Made by a program: the position numbers and the translations under genes
Notes under the pieces: model-generated
What the model saw: the letters and a program-made list of their open reading frames with translations, nothing else
Databases searched by the model: none
Told to the model about the DNA's origin: nothing
In this document: positions 1 to 5,649 of the stretch, in pieces
Layout of the letters: each line of letters starts with the position of its first letter
How positions within the stretch are numbered: the stretch's first letter is position 1
Source of the DNA: Novosphingobium sp.
GTDB lineage: Bacteria; Pseudomonadota; Alphaproteobacteria; Sphingomonadales; Sphingomonadaceae
Direction: 5' to 3'
Length of the DNA: 5,649 nt
Assembly: GCA_030830245.1 (NCBI GenBank)
Contig: JAURNJ010000208.1
Location: forward strand, 1 to 5,649

Positions 1-641
1 TCTCGCTGGTCGATCGCGGCTTTGCCTATACCATTGCCCATATCCGCGGCGGCGACGATCTCGGTCGCGCCTGGTACAAAGCAGGCAAGCGTGAGGCGCG
101 CACCAACACCTTCAACGACTTCGTCGATGTCGCCAAAGGGCTCATCGCGCTGGGCTACACGCAGAAGGGTTCGATCAGCGCTTCTGGCGGTTCGGCGGGC
201 GGCGAACTGATGGGCGCGGTGGTCAATTCCGATCCGGACCTGTTCGGCGCGGTGGTTGCCGATGTGCCGTTTGTCGATGTGCTCAACACCATGCTCGACA
301 AGACCTTGCCGCTCACGCCGGGCGAATGGCCCGAATGGGGCAACCCGATCGAGGACAAGGCCGCGTTCGAGCTGATCCGTTCCTACAGCCCTTATGACAA
401 TGTTCGGGCCCAGGCCTATCCGCCGATGCTGGTGACGGCAGGCTTGAACGATCCGCGCGTAACCTATTGGGAGCCTGCGAAATGGGTCGCCAGATTGCGC
501 GAGCTCAAGACAGACGACAACGAGCTCTTGCTCAAGACCAATATGGGCGCGGGGCACGGCGGCAAGTCTGGCCGCTTCGAATCGCTGCGCGAAAGCGCCG
601 AGGAATATGCCTTCATCCTGTGGCAGATGAGCGGGAAGTAG
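1..641 (+). CDS. ptrB: Oligopeptidase B (S9A serine peptidase), 3' part only
   Basis: This is the C-terminal part (212 codons, reading from base 3) of a prolyl-oligopeptidase-family serine peptidase; the start lies outside the window. Oligopeptidase B cleaves short peptides after Arg or Lys, normally in the cytoplasm. The alpha/beta-hydrolase catalytic domain is clear: an IAHIRGG motif, then GGSAGG with the nucleophile Ser (codon 192-194), then the Asp of [14 protein letters not shown] (450-452), then the His of [11 protein letters not shown] (555-557). [16 protein letters not shown] and SYSPYDNV are hallmarks of oligopeptidase B rather than of prolyl oligopeptidase. Spacing from Ser to the EWGNP region matches what I recall of the E. 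coli enzyme without gaps; Asp is one residue later. One acidic residue of the presumed P1 pocket is Pro here (codon 330-332). The gene ends in TAG at 639-641 and overlaps the convergent cyclase gene by 29 bases. No signal peptide can be judged from this fragment. Confidence 0.95.
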   Translation, partial: SLVDRGFAYTIAHIRGGDDLGRAWYKAGKREARTNTFNDFVDVAKGLIALGYTQKGSISASGGSAGGELMGAVVNSDPDLFGAVVADVPFVDVLNTMLDKTLPLTPGEWPEWGNPIEDKAAFELIRSYSPYDNVRAQAYPPMLVTAGLNDPRVTYWEPAKWVARLRELKTDDNELLLKTNMGAGHGGKSGRFESLRESAEEYAFILWQMSGK

Positions 642-2349
642 TCGCGACTGCCGGATTGCCGCTGCTTCCGAAGCGCATGATGCGCTCACTCATGGTGCGG
701 TTGCGACCAGTGCGCTTGGCTTCGTAGAGCAGGCGATCGCAGTGCGTGTAAAGCGTGACGAAATCCGAGCTGGCGCTTGAATTGCGCGGCTGGCTGACCA
801 GCCCCATGCTGGCGGTAACCGGAAAGTCCAGACCCGGCACCTGTGCCGCGACCCGCGCCGTAATGGCCCTGCGGCGATGTTCCGCACGAGCGACCGCATT
901 GCGCCCGCGCAACAGCAGCATGAATTCCTCGCCGCCCATACGCACGGCCAGGGTGTTATCATCGGGCAGCAAGGCTGCAGCAGCACAGCGCAGCACCTCG
1001 TCGCCCACGGCATGGCCGTGATTGTCGTTGATGCGCTTGAAGTGATCGAGGTCGATCACTGCCATCGTATCGAACCCGGCGGCAAACAGGCTGTCGAAGC
1101 GCTGGCCGACGTGGCGGCGATTGAGCAGGCCTGTCAGCTCGTCTCGCTCCACTTCCTGTTCGAGCGAGCGGGTTTCGGCCAAAGCGCGGTCGCTCTGGCG
1201 TTTGATGATCATGAAGCGATCGGCCACGCCCAGCGATGTCACCACAACCTCGAAGGCGATGGCCAGATGCTGTGCCACCATCATGTCCAGCGGTGAGCCG
1301 AATGCGCCGAGGTTGACCGTGGCACGGAAGATTCCGACGATCATGATCGGCGACCACGCTACTATCTGGAAACGCATGGCCCGGCTACCTCGGATCAGCG
1401 CCGTGGCAATGATGAGGGTGAACAAGGCCAGGACAGGATAGAAAGTTGCGACGAAGACCGGCGTGGTCCAGCTGCGCATGGCGCCGTCTGCGAACAGGAA
1501 GAATGCCAATCCCACCAACGTGATAGCCGACAAGACGTGCGTGACACGCCTGTGCCAAGAATCGAGTTTTCCTTGCTCGACGAGGTTGAGCATGGAATTG
1601 CCGGCAGCCACTATACCGAATGTCCAGCTCGTCACCGATAATGCTGACGCCTGGAAAACGGTGAGATCGACGAGGCGATTGATCAGTCCGCTGGAGGCCA
1701 TGATGTGGGTGAACAAGCAAGCGACGACCACCGCGTGCCAAAGCAGAAAGCGTTCGCGCAGCACCCTGTAGAAGGCGATGTTGTAGACAAAGGGGATGAC
1801 GAGCACACCGCACAAGGCTGCGACGAGCAATTCGTAACCGACAAATCCGTCCGCGAAATGGCCGCCTGAAACGAGGCCGGCATCGGTCAGCATGTCGGTG
1901 TCGCGCGGCTTTTCTACTGAAAGCCAGAGCACCTCGGGCCGACCGGCGAGGCGAGGCAATCTTGCGCTCATCAGCCAGTCGTATGTGGCCAGTTGCAGGT
2001 CTTCCGACCGGTAGGTGGCCCGAGCCTTCCTGCCCTGCGCATCCTCCAGAACCACCGTGAGCCGTTCAAACCCGCTGATGCGCATGATGAGCGTATCGAT
2101 GCCGGACATGTCCTTTCCGGCAAGGTCGAAGCGCAGGACGGCTCGCTCTGGCGCCCAGGACCATTCGCGGCGATCGCAGGACCAGCGCTCAGGTTCGCGT
2201 GCCAGGGCAGGGTAGCCGACATTTCCCGGATCGGCGGCAAGGCAGGTCGATCCGGGCGCAAATCCGCTGCTTGCCGCGGCTGGCACGCCGGCAAGGAAGA
2301 AGAGCGCGGCAAAGACCAGCGCTGCTCTTTTCAGCAATCCCACGACCAT
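613..2349 (-). CDS. Membrane diguanylate cyclase (7TM-DISM type sensor plus GGDEF domain)
   Basis: This 578-residue protein probably makes cyclic di-GMP from two GTP at the inner membrane. A signal peptide (about residues 1-26, Leu/Ala-rich, ending PAAA-SS) is followed by an extracytoplasmic domain (about 27-167) with cysteines at 36 and 58. Seven hydrophobic segments lie at roughly 168-192, 203-220, 231-255, 268-287, 297-318, 325-346 and 356-376, the 7TMR-DISM layout. A short charged helical linker (377-402) leads to the GGDEF domain: [10 protein letters not shown] (403-412), metal-binding Asp433 in [12 protein letters not shown], and the signature GGEEF at 472-476. The catalytic residues look intact. 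The RxxD inhibitory site expected at 463-466 reads DDNT. There is no EAL domain. After about residue 550 the tail is Ser/Thr/Ala-rich and its end is encoded in the overlap with ptrB. The ATG start is chosen for the signal peptide; its Shine-Dalgarno is weak. The ligand of the sensor domain cannot be told. Confidence 0.9.
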   Translation of the reverse strand: MVVGLLKRAALVFAALFFLAGVPAAASSGFAPGSTCLAADPGNVGYPALAREPERWSCDRREWSWAPERAVLRFDLAGKDMSGIDTLIMRISGFERLTVVLEDAQGRKARATYRSEDLQLATYDWLMSARLPRLAGRPEVLWLSVEKPRDTDMLTDAGLVSGGHFADGFVGYELLVAALCGVLVIPFVYNIAFYRVLRERFLLWHAVVVACLFTHIMASSGLINRLVDLTVFQASALSVTSWTFGIVAAGNSMLNLVEQGKLDSWHRRVTHVLSAITLVGLAFFLFADGAMRSWTTPVFVATFYPVLALFTLIIATALIRGSRAMRFQIVAWSPIMIVGIFRATVNLGAFGSPLDMMVAQHLAIAFEVVVTSLGVADRFMIIKRQSDRALAETRSLEQEVERDELTGLLNRRHVGQRFDSLFAAGFDTMAVIDLDHFKRINDNHGHAVGDEVLRCAAAALLPDDNTLAVRMGGEEFMLLLRGRNAVARAEHRRRAITARVAAQVPGLDFPVTASMGLVSQPRNSSASSDFVTLYTHCDRLLYEAKRTGRNRTMSERIMRFGSSGNPAVATTSRSSATG

Positions 2350-2376
2350 CCAGGTACCAATAGGCCCGAATGGTCA

Positions 2377-2407
2377 AATTTGGTTTAATCGCACTGACTT
2401 GTGTCAA
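2377..2407 (-). promoter_or_regulatory. Possible promoter for the diguanylate cyclase
   Basis: The 67-base gap between the ald stop and the cyclase start (2350-2416) is visibly richer in A and T than its surroundings. On the minus strand it holds an exact TTGACA (2407 down to 2402). No good -10 box follows at 17 bases. Weak candidates are TTAAAC (2388-2383, spacing 13) and CAAATT (2382-2377, spacing 19), each matching 3 of 6 positions. A small dyad, TGAC-N4-GTCA (2395-2406), overlaps the -35 and could bind a regulator. I see no hairpin with a T-run, so there is no evident terminator for ald and read-through into the cyclase gene is possible. Confidence 0.3.
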
Positions 2408-2416
2408 AAAGTACGA

Positions 2417-3532
2417 TCATGCCAAAACCGCCGCAAGCGATGCCGCCTCGTAGCCGAGTTCGCTTGCCACGGCGGGGTGGACAACCGCTCCGCCGTGAAC
2501 ATTGAGCCCTGCCGCAAGGTTCGGATCAGCTCTCAGCGCGTCTTTCCAGCCCTTGTCGGCCATGGCCAGAACATGCGGCAGGGTGACGTTGTTGAGCGCA
2601 TAGGTGCTGGTGCGCGAAACCGCGCCGGGCATGTTGGCGACGCAATAGTGCACGATTCCGTCCACCAGATAGGTGGGATCGTCATGGGTGGTCGGCCTGC
2701 TCGTCTCGAAACAGCCGCCCTGATCGATGGCGACATCGACGAGCACTGAACCCGGTTTCATCTTGGCCAGCATGGCGCGTGTGACCAGCTGCGGCGCGGC
2801 GGCGCCCGGCACCAGAACCGCCCCGATCACCAGTTCGGCCTCGCCGATCATCTGTTCGATCGTGGCGCGGTTGGAAAACCGGGTCTTGGCACGCCCTTCG
2901 AAATGGTTGTCGAGCCGCTCGAGCACTTCGGCGTCGCGGTCGAGTATCGTGACATCGGCGCCCATGCCAACCGCCATCTGCGCAGCGTTGAAGCCGACCA
3001 CACCGCCGCCGATCACCATGACCTTGCCCGGCAGAACGCCCGGCACGCCGCCCAGCAGCACGCCACGCCCGCCGGTCGCCTTCTGCAGCGCCGTGGCGCC
3101 TGCCTGGATCGCCATGCGCCCGGCCACCTGGCTCATCGGCTTCAGCAGGGGCAAGGACCCGCCTTTGCCGGTGACGGTCTCGTAAGCGATTGCGGTAACG
3201 CCCGATTTCACCAGATCGGCAGTCTGTTCCGGGTCTGGAGCAAGGTGCAGGTAAGTGAACAGCACCTGCCCCTCGCGCAACATGGCGCGCTCGTTGGGCT
3301 GCGGCTCCTTGACCTTGACCATCAGCTCGCAACTGCTGAACACCTCGTCAGCACTGGCGATGATGGTCGCACCGGCTTCGACATAGTGGGCATCGAATGC
3401 GCCAATCCCTTCGCCCGCACCGCTCTCGACCAGCACTTCATGACCATGCGCCACGATTTCGCGCACGCTTTCCGGCGTGAGGCCGACACGATATTCGTGG
3501 TTCTTGATCTCGCGAACAGTGCCAACTTTCAT
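2417..3532 (-). CDS. ald: Alanine dehydrogenase
   Basis: This 371-residue enzyme catalyses NAD-dependent oxidative deamination of L-alanine to pyruvate and ammonium, or the reverse, in the cytoplasm. It allows growth on alanine and balances NADH and nitrogen. The length is that of the family. Key residues fall at the standard numbers: Arg15 and Lys75 for pyruvate/alanine binding, His96 in the FTYLHLA motif and Asp270 in DVAIDQGG. The nucleotide-binding fold has GGGVVG at 175-180 and Asp198 at the end of the second strand, which favours NAD over NADP. The signature [13 protein letters not shown] begins at residue 8. The ATG start is supported by AGAGGAG seven bases upstream. The gene starts 26 bases after the stop of the antiporter gene, so the two are likely cotranscribed. 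No adjacent Lrp-type regulator, the usual partner of ald, is in the window. Nothing suggests damage or transfer. Confidence 0.97.
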   Translation of the reverse strand: MKVGTVREIKNHEYRVGLTPESVREIVAHGHEVLVESGAGEGIGAFDAHYVEAGATIIASADEVFSSCELMVKVKEPQPNERAMLREGQVLFTYLHLAPDPEQTADLVKSGVTAIAYETVTGKGGSLPLLKPMSQVAGRMAIQAGATALQKATGGRGVLLGGVPGVLPGKVMVIGGGVVGFNAAQMAVGMGADVTILDRDAEVLERLDNHFEGRAKTRFSNRATIEQMIGEAELVIGAVLVPGAAAPQLVTRAMLAKMKPGSVLVDVAIDQGGCFETSRPTTHDDPTYLVDGIVHYCVANMPGAVSRTSTYALNNVTLPHVLAMADKGWKDALRADPNLAAGLNVHGGAVVHPAVASELGYEAASLAAVLA

Positions 3533-3539
3533 CCGGTAT

Positions 3540-3546
3540 CTCCTCT
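3540..3546 (-). promoter_or_regulatory. Shine-Dalgarno of ald
   Basis: On the minus strand AGAGGAG precedes the ald ATG by seven bases. It sits in the 26-base gap after the antiporter stop codon (3559-3561), which leaves little room for a separate promoter and favours a shared transcript. It also fixes the ald start. Confidence 0.8.
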
Positions 3547-3558
3547 AGTTTTCCCCGA

Positions 3559-5403
3559 TCAGTCCGCGCGCAACGGCGCGGTGATCATGATCTCTCTTGC
3601 CGCGCGAATGTCGCCGGTCGCGCTTTGCGCGTCCAGCCGCGTGCCATCGATGCCGCGAAAGGTTTCCTCGGCATTGTCGATCTCGACCTGATCGAGGTCG
3701 AGCGATTCCATGGTTCGTCGCGCCAGGACGATCGCCGATTCGTAAACCTCGCGCACCACGCCGCAGACCGGAGCATCGGCAAGTTCCAGCACGGAGCGCC
3801 GGTCATAGCCTCGCACCAGCAGCCGCGCCTGCGGAAAGGCCTTGTGCACCGCTTCGAGCAGGTCGGCACTGGCCTGGTCGCGGTCGATGCAAAAGGCGAT
3901 GGCCCGCGCCTCTCCCGCGCCTGCCTGCCGGAGCAAGTCGATGCGGGTGCCGTCACCGAAATAGACTCGGCTGCCAAACTCGCGGGCGATGTCGATGCGC
4001 GCCGCGTCGCTGTCGATCAGGGTGACCCCCAGCCCGGATGCCATCAGCATTTGCGCCGTGGTCTGGCCGAAACGGCCATAACCGACGACCAGAACATCTG
4101 CGGCATGGCCGGGCGGTCCCTCGCGGGTTTCGCTGACGGCGGGCTCGCGCCGCAACCGTTCGGTCGCCATCATCAGGAACGGCGTTGTCGCCATCGACAG
4201 GGTAACGACAGCGCCGATCAGGCTCGCGGTCTCCGCATCGAGCAGACCCGCTCCCTGCGCCTGCGCGAACAGGACAAAGCCGAACTCGCCGCCCTGGCTG
4301 AGCAGCAGGCCCAGCGCGAAAGCCTCGCGCCAGGCGAGGCCGAAGAGCCGCCCGAGGCCCGCGATCACTGCCGCCTTGATGACGACCACGGCCACAGCCA
4401 TGGCGAAGACGAACAACGGCCGCTCGGAAATTGCGCCAAGATCGAGCAACATGCCGACCGAGACGAAAAACAGGCCGAGCAGGATCGAGCGGAACGGCTC
4501 GACATCGGCTTCGAGCTCGTGGCGATAGGGACTGTCGGCCAACATCACCCCGGCGACGAAGGCCCCGAGCGCAGGTGAGAGGCCCAGCGCGAGCATCAAT
4601 GCCGAGGCTGCGACGATCACGAACAATGCCGCGACAACGAACATCTCGCGCTCGCCCAGCCGCCCGATCAGCTGCAACATCGGCCGCAGCACAAAGCGGC
4701 CCGCCGCGATGAGTCCCGCCACTGCCAGCAACGAATGGATGGCAAGCTGCAAGCCGGGCGGACCATGCTCCGCCCCACCCGAACCACTGCCAAGCGCGGC
4801 GACAATTGTGATCAACGGTATGATCGACAAATCCTGGAAAAGAAGCACCGAGAACGCGCGCTCGCCAAACGGCGTGTGCAGCCGCCCCGAGCTTTGCAGC
4901 ATGGGGAGGACCTGCGCGGTGGAAGACAGCGCCAGCGGCAGGCCAATTGCCAGCGCCGCGGCCCAGCCAAAGCCCGCGAACAGGCCTACTGCGGCAGTCA
5001 TCGCCATGCCGCACAGGCTCACCTGCAAAAGACCGAGGCCAAAGATCTGCTGGCGCAGCCGCCACAGCCGCGAGGGCGCAAGTTCCAGCCCGACGATGAA
5101 CAACAGAATGACGATGCCCAGTTCGGCCACGCCGATGGTGCGCTCGGCATTGCCGACCAGCCCCAGCCCCGATGGTCCGATCAACGCGCCCGCGACGAGA
5201 TAGCCCAGCGTCGCACCCAGCCCGAGCTTGCGGAACACCAGCACCAGAATCAGCGCCCCGCCCAGCAGGATCGCGCCGTCGTTGAGGAGAAAGCTTTGAG
5301 CCGAATGTTCCGTCTGTCCTCTGCCCTTGCCGGGCGAACCTACAACGGAATGGTACGAGCGTCGCGCGGCATGTTGTGCGCAATGCATGCCGGGCTTGCG
5401 CAC
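3559..5403 (-). CDS. KefB/KefC-type monovalent cation:proton antiporter (CPA2) with TrkA-N domain
   Basis: The longest frame gives 614 residues starting at a GTG; the true start is doubtful. The protein is an inner-membrane antiporter of the CPA2 family, which exchanges K+ (or another monovalent cation) for H+ and affects cytoplasmic pH and stress tolerance. The membrane part (about residues 38-415) has some 12 hydrophobic helices, with LLFQDLSIIP (Gln190-Asp191, the ion-site motif), HELEADVEPF (295-304, the Kef regulatory loop) and LLLSQGGEFGFVL (367-379). After a linker, a TrkA-N/KTN domain (about 436-550) shows GYGRFGQ at 441-447, Asp464 at the second strand and YFGDGTRIDLL, so it likely binds NAD(H) or AMP-type nucleotides. 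Homology to Kef begins only near residue 31, where the codon is ACG (5311-5313). GTG 5401-5403 and ATG 5386-5388 have no good Shine-Dalgarno and fall in an inverted repeat. No KefF/KefG ancillary gene adjoins it, so glutathione gating cannot be assumed. It is first in the leftward gene string. Confidence 0.92.
   Translation of the reverse strand: MRKPGMHCAQHAARRSYHSVVGSPGKGRGQTEHSAQSFLLNDGAILLGGALILVLVFRKLGLGATLGYLVAGALIGPSGLGLVGNAERTIGVAELGIVILLFIVGLELAPSRLWRLRQQIFGLGLLQVSLCGMAMTAAVGLFAGFGWAAALAIGLPLALSSTAQVLPMLQSSGRLHTPFGERAFSVLLFQDLSIIPLITIVAALGSGSGGAEHGPPGLQLAIHSLLAVAGLIAAGRFVLRPMLQLIGRLGEREMFVVAALFVIVAASALMLALGLSPALGAFVAGVMLADSPYRHELEADVEPFRSILLGLFFVSVGMLLDLGAISERPLFVFAMAVAVVVIKAAVIAGLGRLFGLAWREAFALGLLLSQGGEFGFVLFAQAQGAGLLDAETASLIGAVVTLSMATTPFLMMATERLRREPAVSETREGPPGHAADVLVVGYGRFGQTTAQMLMASGLGVTLIDSDAARIDIAREFGSRVYFGDGTRIDLLRQAGAGEARAIAFCIDRDQASADLLEAVHKAFPQARLLVRGYDRRSVLELADAPVCGVVREVYESAIVLARRTMESLDLDQVEIDNAEETFRGIDGTRLDAQSATGDIRAAREIMITAPLRAD
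5317..5328 (-). promoter_or_regulatory. Candidate Shine-Dalgarno for a downstream antiporter start
   Basis: On the minus strand these 12 bases run from AAGGG (5328-5324) to AGAGGA (5322-5317). They lie 10 and 3 bases before an ACG codon (5311-5313), where homology to Kef proteins begins (residues Thr-Glu-His-Ser, then FLL). There is no in-frame ATG, GTG or TTG between 5386 and the first membrane helix. The purine-rich tract could serve a rare ACG start, but it may equally be chance within the coding sequence. Confidence 0.3.
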
Positions 5404-5407
5404 AACA
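5372..5407. promoter_or_regulatory. Perfect inverted repeat, candidate operator between divergent genes
   Basis: TGTTGTGCGCAA (5372-5383) is repeated exactly in reverse complement as TTGCGCACAACA (5396-5407), with a 12-base spacer. Each arm contains a TGCGCA palindrome, and the two are 20 bases apart, about two helical turns, as expected for two regulator dimers on one face of the DNA. Each arm can also be read as TTG-N4-CAA, a shape common for MarR- or TetR-type sites; naming a family is inference. The element lies between the divergent antiporter and CoA-transferase genes, about 48 bases before the CoA-transferase ATG. It has no T-run on either side, so it does not look like a terminator. 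No regulator gene is visible in the window. Confidence 0.65.
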
Positions 5408-5425
5408 GGACGCGCCGCCTAGCTT
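5396..5425 (+). promoter_or_regulatory. Possible promoter for the CoA-transferase gene
   Basis: TTGCGC (5396-5401) is spaced 17-18 bases from CTAGCT/TAGCTT (5419-5425), which loosely fits alphaproteobacterial -35 and -10 boxes. If right, the -35 lies within the right arm of the inverted repeat, so a bound protein would block it. The matches are weak and the call rests mainly on position. Confidence 0.25.
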
Positions 5426-5442
5426 GGGCGAAAGAATCGGTT

Positions 5443-5452
5443 GGGGGAGAGG
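5443..5452 (+). promoter_or_regulatory. Shine-Dalgarno of the CoA-transferase gene
   Basis: The purine tract GGGGGAGAGG ends two bases before the ATG at 5455; its GGAG core (5446-5449) is five bases away. It supports this start codon. Confidence 0.75.
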
Positions 5453-5454
5453 CA

Positions 5455-5649
5455 ATGGACGTTCTCAAGGGCATCAAGGTCATCGACGTGACCGCTTTCG
5501 CATTCGTGCCCTCGGCTGGTGGCGTCCTCGCGCACTGGGGCGCGGAGGTGATCAAGGTCGAAGGGCCACGCACGCCCGATCCCATGCGGCTGATGCACGG
5601 CGGCAGCCTCGAGCCAGGGCAGGCAGGGCCACATTTCAAGCACTACAGA
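5455..5649 (+). CDS. Family III (CaiB/BaiF) CoA-transferase, N-terminal fragment
   Basis: The first 65 codons are open to the window edge. The start LKGIKVIDVTAF, followed by LAHWGAEVIKVEGP and a proline-rich PRTPDPMR turn, is the typical N-terminal Rossmann-like fold of family III CoA-transferases. These move CoA between carboxylic acids in the cytoplasm (formyl-CoA:oxalate, carnitine, aromatic or terpenoid acid catabolism, and others). The catalytic Asp, near residue 169 in formyl-CoA transferase, is beyond the window, so activity cannot be checked. By alignment from memory with formyl-CoA transferase (THVQAGP), this protein has AFAFVP: the Gln17 equivalent is Ala16 and the usual AGP is FVP. 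It is therefore probably not an oxalate enzyme, and the substrate is unknown. A good ribosome site supports the ATG. It diverges from the antiporter and may be the first gene of a rightward operon. Confidence 0.88.
   Translation, partial: MDVLKGIKVIDVTAFAFVPSAGGVLAHWGAEVIKVEGPRTPDPMRLMHGGSLEPGQAGPHFKHYR

Noticed and set aside
640..649. Ten-base palindrome AGTCGCGACT at the ptrB stop
   Set aside because: It is too short and loopless for a terminator, and such palindromes are common in GC-rich DNA.
672..686. Inverted repeat AGCGCA-TGA-TGCGCT, about 30 bases after the ptrB stop, as a terminator
   Set aside because: It lies in the cyclase coding sequence (residues Glu-Arg-Ile-Met-Arg), has a three-base loop and no T-run on either strand. 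It may still trim or protect the ptrB 3' end, but the evidence is too thin to annotate.
2417..3532. Reading the alanine dehydrogenase as an NAD(P) transhydrogenase alpha subunit (PntA), a related family
   Set aside because: Length 371, the [13 protein letters not shown] start, His96 and Asp270 at the standard numbers, and no following pntA2/pntB gene all fit Ald.
2903..4578. Two long plus-strand open frames (2903-3691 and 3625-4578) opposite ald and the antiporter
   Set aside because: They are antisense to genes with full family motifs, their translations are rich in Arg, His, Gln and Ala without recognisable domains, and they lack good ribosome sites. They are typical GC-rich shadow frames.
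3953..5455. 500-codon minus-strand frame overlapping the antiporter
   Set aside because: It is the same strand in another frame as a clear CPA2 antiporter, and its translation is an Arg/Ala/Gly-rich composition artefact.
5340..5643. Minus-strand frames opposite the last gene
   Set aside because: They are shadows of the CoA-transferase start, which has a strong family motif and a ribosome site on the plus strand.

Overview
The window is a GC-rich, gene-dense piece of bacterial chromosome. Codon use and the style of the proteins (CPA2 antiporter, Ald, family III CoA-transferase, oligopeptidase B) suggest an alphaproteobacterium, most likely Sphingomonadales or Erythrobacter-like. That placement is inferred from resemblance, not from a marker gene. 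I see no tRNA, rRNA, CRISPR array, insertion sequence or phage gene. The only stretches without a gene are short: 67 bases between dgc and ald, 26 between ald and the antiporter, and about 50 to 140 between the antiporter and the last gene, depending on where the antiporter starts.

Layout: (1) Bases 1-641, plus strand: the C-terminal third of an oligopeptidase B with its complete catalytic triad. It ends inside the 3' end of the next gene. (2) Bases 613-2349, minus strand: a membrane diguanylate cyclase with a signal peptide, an extracytoplasmic domain, seven membrane segments and a GGEEF domain without the usual product-inhibition site. (3) Bases 2417-3532, minus strand: a textbook alanine dehydrogenase. 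(4) Bases 3559-5403, minus strand: a KefB/KefC-type monovalent cation:proton antiporter with a C-terminal NAD-binding TrkA-N (RCK/KTN) domain. (5) Bases 5455-5649, plus strand: the first 65 codons of a family III (CaiB/BaiF) CoA-transferase, cut by the window edge.

The antiporter, ald and dgc point the same way with small gaps and are transcribed leftwards. Antiporter and ald (26-base gap, ald Shine-Dalgarno inside it) look like one transcription unit. dgc may be read through from it or use its own promoter in the AT-richer 67-base gap. The CoA-transferase diverges from the antiporter.

The most notable non-coding signal is a perfect 12-base-arm inverted repeat (5372-5407) between the divergent genes. 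It spans the two upstream candidate start codons of the antiporter. This makes it a good candidate operator and casts doubt on those starts; the homology to Kef proteins begins only downstream, near an ACG codon. All five genes belong to known families, and I do not see a clearly new system. The unusual points are the operator, the antiporter start, the Kef-Ald-DGC neighbourhood and some residue changes.
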